Origin: Bacteroidota bacterium
Lineage (GTDB): Bacteria; Bacteroidota; Bacteroidia; AKYH767-A; OLB10
Direction of reading: 5' to 3'
Length of the DNA stretch: 64,000 nt
NCBI GenBank assembly: GCA_016717725.1
Contig: JADKFA010000015.1
Location: 1 to 64,000 of the forward strand
Both the position numbers and the translations under genes were made by a program. The notes beneath the pieces are model-generated. The model was not told where the DNA came from and did not search any database. It saw nothing but the letters and a program-made list of their open reading frames with translations. Positions within the stretch are counted from its first letter, which is position 1. Each line of letters opens with the position of its first letter. Positions 20,361-30,100 of this stretch are shown here, one piece after another.

Positions 20361-20395
20361 AAAGGCTGTCGCGACTTTGTGGCAGCCTTTTTATA
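20361..20395 (+). terminator. Terminator-like hairpin between rpsP and rimM
   Basis: The arms aaaggctgtc and ggcagccttt (nine Watson-Crick pairs plus one T-G) enclose a loop gcgactttgt and are followed by ttatatttta. It begins 18 bases after the rpsP stop and ends 18 bases before the rimM ATG. It could end rpsP transcripts or lower rimM expression relative to rpsP. Confidence 0.75.
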
Positions 20396-20412
20396 TTTTA
20401 GTCAACTACAAT

Positions 20413-20955
20413 ATGAATATTAATTCTTATCCCGATTATTTCCATTTTGGTTACATCGTTCGCACGCATGGTGTGAAAGGAGATTTTATTGTGGCTTTAG
20501 AATCGGATAGCCCCGACCGTTATAAATCCTTGAAAGTAGTTTACCTTGAAATTGACGGAGTACTTAAAGAATACAACGTGAAAAAAATTTCCATCAAGGA
20601 AAAAGAAAGATCAGCTTATCTACATCTGGAAGGAATAGAAGATATGACGACAGCTGAGAATTATTTAAAATTTCAACTTTACTTACCTCTTTCATCGTTA
20701 CCAAAATTGAAAGGGAAGAAATTTTATTTTCATGAAGTGATGGGCTTTACGGTGGTGGATAAAACGCGAGGGGCTTTGGGTCCTATATGTTCCATCTTCG
20801 ATCGAACCATTCAACCCGTCATTGAATTTGATTATCAAGAAAAGAAAGTTTTATTTCCCTTACACCCAGATTTACTAATCAAGATTGATCGTGAAGCTAA
20901 AGAGTTTCATGTAGACCTTCCGGAAGGGTTGGTAGAAATTTATTTAGAGTCTTAG
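20413..20955 (+). CDS. rimM: 16S rRNA processing protein RimM
   Basis: The protein has 180 residues from the ATG at 20413 (MNINSYPDYFHFGYIVRTHG). An in-frame TTG at 20377 lies inside the terminator hairpin and is unlikely to be used. The N-terminal RimM barrel shows GYIVRTHGVKGDFIVALES, and the C-terminal PRC-barrel shows FYFHEVMGFTVVDKTRGALG and ends with the conserved PEGLVEIYLES. It binds S19 and assists 30S head maturation. It sits after rpsP as in most bacteria. The trmD gene that often follows is absent here. Confidence 0.93.
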   Translation: MNINSYPDYFHFGYIVRTHGVKGDFIVALESDSPDRYKSLKVVYLEIDGVLKEYNVKKISIKEKERSAYLHLEGIEDMTTAENYLKFQLYLPLSSLPKLKGKKFYFHEVMGFTVVDKTRGALGPICSIFDRTIQPVIEFDYQEKKVLFPLHPDLLIKIDREAKEFHVDLPEGLVEIYLES

Positions 20956-21658
20956 AAAAACAATCTTTGGATTAAAATCTAAGTTGAATTAATGATTGTC
21001 AAATTTCAACACTAGAGACACTTGAGAACACGAAGTACACTATAGTTAGTCTTTAGTGCATTCTAATATTAGTGTTCTTGAATAAAATCATTCAAAATAA
21101 TTTGTACGAAATAAAGTCAAATTATTATCAAATTAAAGTTCTAGCCTCCCGTCGCGAGGCTGACCCTCTCCAAAGGAGAGGGAGTTTTAATGAATTATTT
21201 TTTATCTCAAGTGAATCTCTAGTGACCTTTTTTTCTCTAGTGTTTAAAAAGTAAGTTCAAATCAACGAAATAACATTCTTCTACCAACAATTTTCTTTTT
21301 TGATGGTAAAGAGATTATTATACATTCTCGTCGTAAATTTAAAGCTTAACAATTAATAATACATCAAAAATTACCATCAAAGGCGCAGAGATTTCTATGT
21401 TTAATTCCAAATTTTATCAAATAAAATTAATTATTTAATTCCCTCTCCCTTGGAGAGGGCTAGGGAGAGGCTTGAACAATAGGCTTACAATAATTTAATC
21501 GCATTCGAATAATGCTTTTTTCCTTCGACAGATTTCTCTTCGCCAAATTTTCTCGCAAAGTCGCAAAGGGCGCAAAGGCTACGCTCCTCTAAAATTTGCT
21601 CGCAAAGGGCGCTAAGGCTGCGCTTAGACGTAAGGGCGCGAAGTCGAAAATATTTTAT
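20956..21658. repeat. Repeat-rich intergenic region
   Basis: There is no gene in these 703 bases. They hold three kinds of dispersed repeats. First, a double palindrome at 21142-21183 (agcctc-ccgtcgc-gaggct, then ccctctcc-aaa-ggagaggg), with a relative at 21441-21470. Second, cactagagacact-like stretches near 21010 and 21215-21245. Third, a degenerate GCAAAGGCGC series at 21552-21642. Similar pieces recur at 36.1-36.6, 40.9-41.0 and 58.2-58.5 kb, all intergenic. Confidence 0.75.
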
Positions 21659-22915
21659 TTATTTTACCAGCACCAACTCATACTCACCGTACTTCAAAAG
21701 ATTGATGGATTTGGATTCGAAGCCGCACGACTCACAAACGGGAGATAATATTATTTCTTTTCCTGAATTTAATAAAGAGCGGAAACGAATTTCACGATCC
21801 CTTTTTGTGTTTTCACTTTCTTCCCAAATACAATTTACTACGTCGAAGCCCATGTATGCAGCAAGGGTTGGATCGGCATGGTATTCCACAATAAACTTTT
21901 TCCTGAATTGAGTTAAATCAGGACATTTGGTATCGATATACATTCCACTAAAAAATGAAGCTCCTAATTTCTTCATTAAATCGGGATCAATGGAATTAAA
22001 ATTTTCCCAAGCTGGCATTCCCATCAAAGTAAACTGATACTCCGATTTTTCATCATTCAATTTATTTAAGATTGACGACAAAAAAGATTCATCAGAAGTA
22101 GGAATGATGAGAACATTCATTTTAGTCTTTGAAAATTTAGCCTTCAATCCTGCAAAACCATCATTTTTATAATTAATTCGAGAGCAAGCGCCTTTTTTCA
22201 ATTGCAGACTATCGATAACATCGGCAAACAATATTGAAATTAAATTTTCACCTTTCTGCTCTCTGTACAATGCAAAAATTTTATCGTCAGTGTGATTGGT
22301 AGCAAGATATGAAGCCGCTTGAGTTATTTGCGTATAATTGCTCGGATTCAATAAACGAATCCATTTATTCTTTTCTAAAATGGAAGTATTACTTGCGGCA
22401 AACAAATACATTGGCTTTGCCCAACGATTAGAGAGGCGAGCAAGCAAGGAAGTATAGTTCGTTGGCAAAAAAGAAACCACCGCATCAACACCTTCCAAAT
22501 TGGTTGTATTCAATTTGGTCACCGTTGCTAAAGAATCGTCGCCTGTATCGATGATTCTAAACTTAATTTTCTTTAAGTTAGATGATAGCGTATCGGAAGC
22601 CATCAATGCCCCTTCATAAAAATTTAGTGAGGCTAATGCATCCTGAAGAATTAATGGATTTGTATCGGGAGCGGTGTCATTCGCAAAATGCTCCTCTAAC
22701 TTCAAGGTTAACAAAAGTGCAATCGTAATAGTTTGTACCGATGGTTCTATTTTAGAAAGAGTATCTTTACTTAGTTCCTTTGGTTCATCAACAGGTGCTA
22801 CTACTATAGGTTTAGTAGTTGGAGAAGTTGATTTTTTAGAAGTACCACATGCGCTGAGCAAGAGAATGCACAGCGAAAAAATAAATCCAGTCGCTTTTGT
22901 TAAATTTATTCCCAT
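21659..22915 (-). CDS. Lipoprotein with periplasmic-binding-protein type 1 fold (ABC substrate-binding-like)
   Basis: This gene encodes 418 residues. The lipobox LLSAC puts the lipid-bearing cysteine at about position 23, followed by a Ser/Thr/Pro-rich linker. Two-lobed Leu/Ile/Val-binding-protein-like features follow: LNFYEGALMASDTL early, then EGVDAVVSFLPTNYTSLLA, NVLIIPTSDESFLSSILNKL and YMGFDVVNCIW. Bacteroidota encode many such PBP1 lipoproteins, some with LysM domains. None is visible here. Its start ATGGGAATAA lies inside the end of guaA (10-base overlap), so it is translationally coupled to guaA. The ligand is unknown. Confidence 0.75.
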   Translation of the reverse strand: MGINLTKATGFIFSLCILLLSACGTSKKSTSPTTKPIVVAPVDEPKELSKDTLSKIEPSVQTITIALLLTLKLEEHFANDTAPDTNPLILQDALASLNFYEGALMASDTLSSNLKKIKFRIIDTGDDSLATVTKLNTTNLEGVDAVVSFLPTNYTSLLARLSNRWAKPMYLFAASNTSILEKNKWIRLLNPSNYTQITQAASYLATNHTDDKIFALYREQKGENLISILFADVIDSLQLKKGACSRINYKNDGFAGLKAKFSKTKMNVLIIPTSDESFLSSILNKLNDEKSEYQFTLMGMPAWENFNSIDPDLMKKLGASFFSGMYIDTKCPDLTQFRKKFIVEYHADPTLAAYMGFDVVNCIWEESENTKRDREIRFRSLLNSGKEIILSPVCESCGFESKSINLLKYGEYELVLVK

Positions 22916-24435
22916 TCGATGGTAGCAGGAGGTTTTGAACTGATATCATACACCACACGATTCACTCCTTTCACTTTATTAATAATCTCATTGGAGATCT
23001 TCCCTAAAAACTCATAAGGCAAATGGCACCAATCAGCCGTCATTCCATCGGTAGAACTCACTGCACGCAATGCTACAACATGCTCATAAGTTCTTTCATC
23101 GCCCATCACTCCTACCGAATTAATTGGCAAAAAGATTGAACCTGCTTGCCACACTTGATCATACAATCCATCACGCTTCAATCCATCAATATAAATAGCA
23201 TCCACTTCTTGAATGATTCTCACTTTCTCCTTAGTGACATCGCCTAAAATTCGAATTCCCAATCCCGGACCTGGAAAAGGATGACGATTCAACAAATCGG
23301 CAGGCATCCCAAGAGCGGTTCCTACTAAACGCACTTCATCTTTAAACAAACTTCGCAGGGGCTCCACCACTTTCATTTTCATCTTTTCCGGTAAGCCACC
23401 AACGTTATGATGTGATTTAATAGTTGCTGATGGACCTTTCACTGATACTGACTCAATCACATCGGGATAAATAGTTCCTTGCGCCAACCACTTTACATCT
23501 TTTATTTCATGTGCTTTTGCATCGAACACTTCAATAAATACGCGACCAATCACTTTTCTTTTTGCTTCGGGATCGCTTACCCCTGCTAATTCCTTATAAA
23601 ATTCTTCACTTGCATCAACACCATGAATATTTAATCCGAAATGCTGATAAGTATCCAATACTTGTTCGTATTCGTTTTTACGTAGCAATCCATTATTCAC
23701 AAACACACAATGCAAATTCTTTCCAATAGCTCTATGCAATAACATAGCTGCCACACCAGAATCTACACCACCACTCAATCCGAGAATTACCTGATCGTTT
23801 CCGAGTTGTTTCTTCAAACTTTCTACGGTCTCCTCAATGAAAGAGCCCGGTGTCCAGTCACCTTTACAACCACATACTTTATAAACAAAATTCTTAAGTA
23901 AATTTTTTCCTTCTGCGCTATGCACTACTTCAGGATGAAACTGGAGTCCGTACGTACTTTCACCTTGAATATGATATGCTGCTACTTTCACATCAAGTGT
24001 GCTCGCTATAATTTTAAAATCTTCGGGCACATCGGTAATTGAATCAGAGTGTGACATCCAAACCTGAGATTCGTCTTTCACATCTTCTAAAAACACATCA
24101 CCACTTTGCTGCACGGTAAGCTGAGCACGACCATACTCACGCGTATTGGAGGCTTTCACTTTTCCACCTCCTTGCAAAGCCATTAACTGCGCACCATAAC
24201 AATCTCCTAACACAGGAAAACGTCCGCGCAATGATTTTGTATCCACCGAAGGTGCATTCTCTTCACGCACAGAAGCAGGTCCGCCACTCAGGATAATTCC
24301 CTTGATCCCTTCATGAATTTCGGGAAGATGATTATAAGGATGAATTTCGCAATACACATTCAACTCTCGAACACGTCGTGCAATCAATTGGGTGAACTGT
24401 GAACCAAAATCAATAATCAGAATACTCTCGTGCAT
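22906..24435 (-). CDS. guaA: GMP synthase (glutamine-hydrolysing)
   Basis: This gene encodes 509 residues. The class I amidotransferase domain shows LSGGPASV, the nucleophile loop LGDCYGAQLMA and the catalytic QFHPEV. The ATP-pyrophosphatase P-loop is GLSGGVDSGVAA. The C-terminal dimerisation domain has NRHPFPGPGLGIRILG and ends KPPATIEWE. It converts XMP to GMP in purine synthesis. The last codons overlap the start of the lipoprotein gene. All key residues are present. Confidence 0.98.
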   Translation of the reverse strand: MHESILIIDFGSQFTQLIARRVRELNVYCEIHPYNHLPEIHEGIKGIILSGGPASVREENAPSVDTKSLRGRFPVLGDCYGAQLMALQGGGKVKASNTREYGRAQLTVQQSGDVFLEDVKDESQVWMSHSDSITDVPEDFKIIASTLDVKVAAYHIQGESTYGLQFHPEVVHSAEGKNLLKNFVYKVCGCKGDWTPGSFIEETVESLKKQLGNDQVILGLSGGVDSGVAAMLLHRAIGKNLHCVFVNNGLLRKNEYEQVLDTYQHFGLNIHGVDASEEFYKELAGVSDPEAKRKVIGRVFIEVFDAKAHEIKDVKWLAQGTIYPDVIESVSVKGPSATIKSHHNVGGLPEKMKMKVVEPLRSLFKDEVRLVGTALGMPADLLNRHPFPGPGLGIRILGDVTKEKVRIIQEVDAIYIDGLKRDGLYDQVWQAGSIFLPINSVGVMGDERTYEHVVALRAVSSTDGMTADWCHLPYEFLGKISNEIINKVKGVNRVVYDISSKPPATIEWE

Positions 24436-24503
24436 ATGCAGAATACTATTATATTTTATTTCAATTTAAAATTCAAGCTATGATACTATCTAACAGAAAA
24501 ACA

Positions 24504-26474
24504 TTACCAACGTGACTTATACTTATCCTTTCTTGCTGAACCTTCAGCTGGTTTTTCTTTTTTACGATCGCTACCTGAACTTTTAGAAGGCTTATCATCT
24601 TTCCACGGATCGCGTCCGCCACCAAAGGAATTACTGCTCCCTTCCGTTGACATTTCACGTTTACGTTCGTAAGATCGTTCTCTACCACCTTCGCTACGAT
24701 TTCTATCGCCACCATAACTTCTTCCTTCACCACTACGACTTCTATCTCCGCCGAAATTTCTTCCATCGCGACCTTGGCTACGACCTTCACTTCGACCTTC
24801 GCTACGACCTCTTCCTTCACTGCTACGGCTACTTCTTCCGCCGTTGCTTCCTGCTTTACTTTCGCTTAATTCGGTACGCACCTTACGATCTTGATACATG
24901 GCGCCATTCAATCCAGTCATCACGGCTTCCATACGATCTGGTTCTACATCAACAAAAGAATACACACCTTGCACATCAATACGACCGAAGATAGCACCCT
25001 TTTCACCTGTAGTATCACAAATGAAACGTAATAATTTTCCTTTATCCAATCCATCTTTAGAACCAATGCTCACAAACATGCGACTGTGTTTATCGCCATA
25101 AGCGCGACCGCCACTACTCTCGCCTCTTTCTCCTTTTACACCGCGAACATCAGCATTTAGATCGGGAGCATTCTTATAATACTCGAGGAAACGGTTAAAC
25201 TCAATCGACACTAAGCGATGAATTAACGCATCACGATCCAGCTCTTTAAACTCATCATAAATAGATGCTAAATACGGTTCAATTTCTTTCTCATTCACTT
25301 TCACATCGTGAATCTTCTTCACCAACTTCATCAATTGCTTTTCACAAACTTCCATCGCATTAGGAACTTGCAATTGTTTAAACGTACGACCTGTTGATCT
25401 TTCGATTTGACGAATGCGACCCATGTCTTTTGTATGCACAATAGCTAACGACATTCCTGTTTTACCTGCACGTGCGGTACGACCACTACGATGCATGTAA
25501 TTTTCCAATTCATCAGGAAGGTTATAGTGAATTACGTGAGTAACATCCTGCACATCGATACCACGAGCGGCAACATCCGTTGCTACTAACAATTGCAAAC
25601 TACGATCACGATAGCGACCCATTACTTTATCGCGTTGAACTTGACTCAAGTCTCCATGCAATGAATCGGCGTTATAGCCATCACGCATTAAATGCTCTGC
25701 AACTTCTTGCGTTTCCATTCGAGTACGACAAAAGATAATTCCAAAAATTTCAACATTCGCATCCACAAAACGTTTCAGAGCAGCGTAACGATCACGCGCT
25801 TTCACCATTGCGTAGCAATGCTCAATATTTTCATTTCCTTTCAGACGCGATTCAGTGGTAATCTCAAAAGGATTATCCATGTAATTTTTAGCAATGTTGC
25901 TCACTTCACGTGGCATTGTTGCTGAGAACAACCAAGTATTACGCTCATCAGGAGTGTTCTCTAAAATATAATCGATGTCTTCTTTAAAGCCCATGTTTAA
26001 CATTTCATCGGCTTCATCTAACACTAAAATTTTAACTTTTCCTAAATCCAATGCTTTACGTTTCAGCAAATCGATTAATCGACCTGGAGTAGCGACAACT
26101 ACATGAACACCGCGTTTAATTTTGCGCATTTGGTCCATGATACTTGCTCCGCCATAAACGGGCACCGATTCGAAACCTTTCATTTCTGTAGAAAAATTTT
26201 GAAGGTCATTGTAAATCTGCATACAGAGCTCACGTGTTGGCGCAAGAATTAATGCTTGAGGATAATTTTTTGAAAGATCAATCAATTGCAAAAGAGGAAG
26301 TCCGAAGGCGGCAGTCTTGCCTGTTCCGGTTTGCGCTAATCCAACGAGATCACGTCCACCCTCTAGAAGGGCAGGAATTGCTTGTAATTGTATGGGGGTA
26401 GGCGTCACAAAGCCCAGTGCTTCAACGCTTTTCACCAATCGAGCGTCTAAGCCCAGTTCTTGGAAGGTATTCAT
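24504..26474 (-). CDS. DEAD-box ATP-dependent RNA helicase with DbpA-like domain and RGS-rich tail
   Basis: This gene encodes 656 residues. The Q motif is TPIQLQAIP, motif I AQTGTGKT (47-54), motif II DEAD near 152, motif III SAT and motif VI HRSGRTARAG. A DbpA-type RNA-binding domain lies at about 462-535 (MFVSIGSKDGLDKGKLLRFI). The last 110 residues are a low-complexity tail of Arg, Gly, Ser and Glu (GRGRSEGRSEGRSQGRDGR) with a Lys-rich end. This is the CsdA/DeaD group, acting in ribosome assembly and cold-shock RNA remodelling. GTATCTTCGC stands just before the ATG and resembles a -7 box. Confidence 0.95.
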   Translation of the reverse strand: MNTFQELGLDARLVKSVEALGFVTPTPIQLQAIPALLEGGRDLVGLAQTGTGKTAAFGLPLLQLIDLSKNYPQALILAPTRELCMQIYNDLQNFSTEMKGFESVPVYGGASIMDQMRKIKRGVHVVVATPGRLIDLLKRKALDLGKVKILVLDEADEMLNMGFKEDIDYILENTPDERNTWLFSATMPREVSNIAKNYMDNPFEITTESRLKGNENIEHCYAMVKARDRYAALKRFVDANVEIFGIIFCRTRMETQEVAEHLMRDGYNADSLHGDLSQVQRDKVMGRYRDRSLQLLVATDVAARGIDVQDVTHVIHYNLPDELENYMHRSGRTARAGKTGMSLAIVHTKDMGRIRQIERSTGRTFKQLQVPNAMEVCEKQLMKLVKKIHDVKVNEKEIEPYLASIYDEFKELDRDALIHRLVSIEFNRFLEYYKNAPDLNADVRGVKGERGESSGGRAYGDKHSRMFVSIGSKDGLDKGKLLRFICDTTGEKGAIFGRIDVQGVYSFVDVEPDRMEAVMTGLNGAMYQDRKVRTELSESKAGSNGGRSSRSSEGRGRSEGRSEGRSQGRDGRNFGGDRSRSGEGRSYGGDRNRSEGGRERSYERKREMSTEGSSNSFGGGRDPWKDDKPSKSSGSDRKKEKPAEGSARKDKYKSRW

Positions 26475-27152
26475 GGCGCGAAGATACGAAAAATCATGGT
26501 TGTTTAACTGGAAATCAGTGAAATAGTATTTTGAAAATGAAGAAAAACATCCATTTCAAAGGAGTTTTGAAGAGCTTAAGTGATCAGAAATACGAAATAA
26601 GGCTAATAATGGAAGGAAATCAAAGGTATTTGATCAGAATCCATCAAAAATGCAAAACACTAAAAAACAAATCAAGCCTAAAACTTCATTTTGCCATTTC
26701 CTACTTTCTTGTTCAAATTTCCACCAACAAATTCCAAGTATACATTTTAGAAAAAGGTAGTCAACCCCATTCAGGTCCTATTTGAAAAAGTAAATAACAA
26801 TCGAAGTAAATCATGTATTTCACGAAAAAACCAAATTAAAAGAGAGAAAATCAAAAAATACGCCTTGCTTCTCAAATGCAACAACAGTTGTGAATACCAA
26901 AGCCTTCAAAACAAAAAATTTATAAAAAATCAAAAATTCAAATCTAATTCAAGTTCGGTTTATACTCATTCACTACATCAATCACCTCATCTATCGAAAT
27001 AAAATAGACAACACTTGATACAGGCAATATATTAGCGTCAAATTAAAGATTAACAAGTTTGAAAAACCACAAAATTATTTATGCAAAGTATGATAAAACT
27101 CCTATTTATTTCAATCGTACAAAGTTAACTTTACCTTCCAATAAATTACATT
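26475..27152. other. AT-rich intergenic region upstream of the giant surface protein
   Basis: These 678 bases separate two divergent genes. A plus-strand frame of 84 codons (26531-26785) is basic, has no family look and is probably chance. No repeats of the families seen elsewhere occur here. The promoter of the SprB-repeat gene should lie near 27050-27150, but I cannot name a convincing -7 box. Confidence 0.5.
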
Positions 27153-30100
27153 ATGCATTACTTACTTCAACAACTCAATAAAAAAAATTGCATATTAATA
27201 ATTGGAATATTTTTCATTCATTCGCTACTTTTTGCCCAAACATCAAACCAAACAAATCCACTTTCTACAACTTATTTGCAAGGAGAAAAGAAAGATCTCT
27301 ATGGAATCAGCACTCACTTTATAGAGAACGTCGGACAATTTGGAGAATTTCATAAAGATCATCCTGAGATGGGTAAAATACTTTATGCCTATGAAGGATT
27401 TGGCATTCCCGTCTTATTCACTGAAAAAGGAATTATTTATTTACATCGAAAACTTGAAGGTCCTACCTTAACAGAGATAGAAATTGAAGAGCATAAAAAC
27501 AAGCGCAAAGGCAATAAAAGCAAGAAGAAGGAAGAAGAACTTGAAGAATTAGATATTATTGACAAAGCCATAACGCTCACTTGGGATGACGCGAATGCAA
27601 ATACTGAAATAGTAGCAGAAAAAAGTGCAAGTCATTATCACACGTATGGCTTATCAGAAGGAAAAGCGAAAGCCTATTCTAAAATCACCTATAAAAATCT
27701 CTATCAAGGGATCGATCTTGTTTACAATTTTATTGACGGAAAAAGTGAAGGTTATGAATACAGTTTAATCGTAAAACCAAATGCAGATCTTCAAAAAGTA
27801 AAAATATTAGTTGGTGGAGACATCAAAAGAATTCGCATTGACAGCCATGGAAATTTAGTTTTAAAATCTTCGGCAGGTAAAACGATTGAATCCATTCCTG
27901 TTTCATATTATGGTGATGAGATTTCTGCAACAGCAAAAACAATGTCACCTATACTTTCTTCTTTTGAGATTTCAAAAAATATTGTTCGTTTTAAGCTTCC
28001 ATCCACTTATGATAAATCACGCGGAATAATTATTGACCCATTCGTATCAGGCACTTCAAACTTAACAGGTACTGGTGTAAATGCAGGGATAGCAAAAGAT
28101 GTTGATTTTGACTACGCGGGAAATGTGTATGTGACAGGTGGTGGAAATGGCTCGAGTTACAAACTTGCAAAATATGATCCTGCGGGAACATTGCTCTGGA
28201 CATTCAGTGGTTCGATGACCATTCCAGCCTGGACGTTTGGAACCTATTATGGAGGTTGGGTAGTTGATAAAAATTCTGGAAATATATACCTTGGACAGGG
28301 TTTTGCACCATCAGGAGGGCATCGTGTCATCCGAATAAACACAACTGGCGTTTATGACAACTACATTTCGACAGCCAATGGTAGTTTCTTAGAAAACTGG
28401 AAAATGTATTGGAGTTGCAATGGAGGAACAGGACAACTATTCATTGCTGGTGGCGGCACTAATTCCAATATTAATTTCGGAATAATCACACCTCCTGCAA
28501 CTGCAATAAGTTCAATAAATGTAACTGGTATTGCATATGCTGGTGGAGGATGGGCGCAAGATATTTCAGATGTCATCATCGATCCTATTACAAATTCTCT
28601 TTATACCATTTACGGATCGCTTTATGGAACACCAGGGTTGTCGAATAAAATCTATAAAAACAATACTCCTTATAGTGGGGCAAGTGTAGCTTGGAATGTT
28701 CCATCTGGCTTTACAACTATTCAGGAAATTGCCAATCGTCCTTATTTAGTCGGACCAGAAATTGACAATTCAAGCAATGTTTTTGCAATCAACTCCTCTT
28801 ATCTTTTTTATTGGGATGGAAAAAATTTAAAAGCCATTAACAAAGCTAGTGGAGCTGCGGTAGGAACACCACTAACTATTGGAACCAATACGGCTTTAAT
28901 GAGTGGTGGGATTGTTGCCGATGAATGCAACAACATTTTCGTTGGCTTTCCGAATGGAACCATCAAAGTGTATTTCTTCAATGGCTCTACTTTTGACGAT
29001 GCTTCCAAACCTGATATTCTCATTCCTGGATTTAGCACAAGCGCTGTTTATGACTTAGCCTACTATGAATCTCAGAAATTACTTTATGCATCAGGAAAAG
29101 GATTCGTCGGATCTTTTGATCTTACATCGTACGGCTGTGCTTCAGCATCGTTCACATTAAATGTAACTTCTAGTTGTGGTTCATTAAGTGCAAACAGTAC
29201 CATCACTCCTACTCCACCTTTAGGTGCAACGATAACTTATGTATTATACAATGGAGTCACTCAAATCACAAGTAATTCAACTGGAATATTTACTGGTTTA
29301 AGTCCGAATATAAACTACACAGTAAAAGCAACCATTAATCAAGCATGCAGCAGTATAGTTACCACTACAAATTTTACATTGCCAGGACCATCCATTGTTC
29401 CTTCTATCGTTAATACCAGTTGTGGAACAAGCAATGGTTCGGTAACCATTACTGCTAGTGGTGGAACAGCACCTTACACCTATAGCAAAGATGGTGTAAC
29501 TTTCCAACCATCCAATTCATTTACTGCGCTTGCAGCAGGATTATATACCATCACGGTAAAAGACGCTAACAATTGCAGCAACACGCTTTCCATAAATATC
29601 ATTAACACGAACGGACCAACGGTTGCTTATACAAAAACGGATGCGATATGTGGAAGTAGTACAGGTTCCATTACAGCGATTGGAGGAGGTGGTGTTGCAC
29701 CACTAACGTATAGTATTAACGGAACAACTTTCCAAACTGGAAATTTTTTCCCAGGTGTTGCAGCTGGCACATATACCTTAACCATTAAAGATGCAACGGG
29801 ATGTTCGAACGTTATTTCGGTTATTGTAGCAAACAGTCCAGGTCCCATCGCTACGGCTATTCCTGCAGCTACTTTTTGCAACAGTAACAATGGAAGTATT
29901 ACCGTTGTTGCTTCGGGAGGTGTCGCTCCTTTACAATACAGCCTTAATGCAAGTACTTACCAATCAGGAAACATTTTTACAGGACTTCTCGCAGGAGCGT
30001 ACACAATTACTATTCAAGATGCAAATGGTTGTTTAAGTACTGCCAATGCAACCATTGCAAATTCTGCAGGTCCTACTTTAACCGCCACACCAGTTACTGC

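Noticed and set aside
26531..26785. Open frame of 84 codons on the plus strand
   Set aside because: Basic, no recognisable motif, 57 bases from the divergent helicase start. More likely chance in AT-rich DNA.
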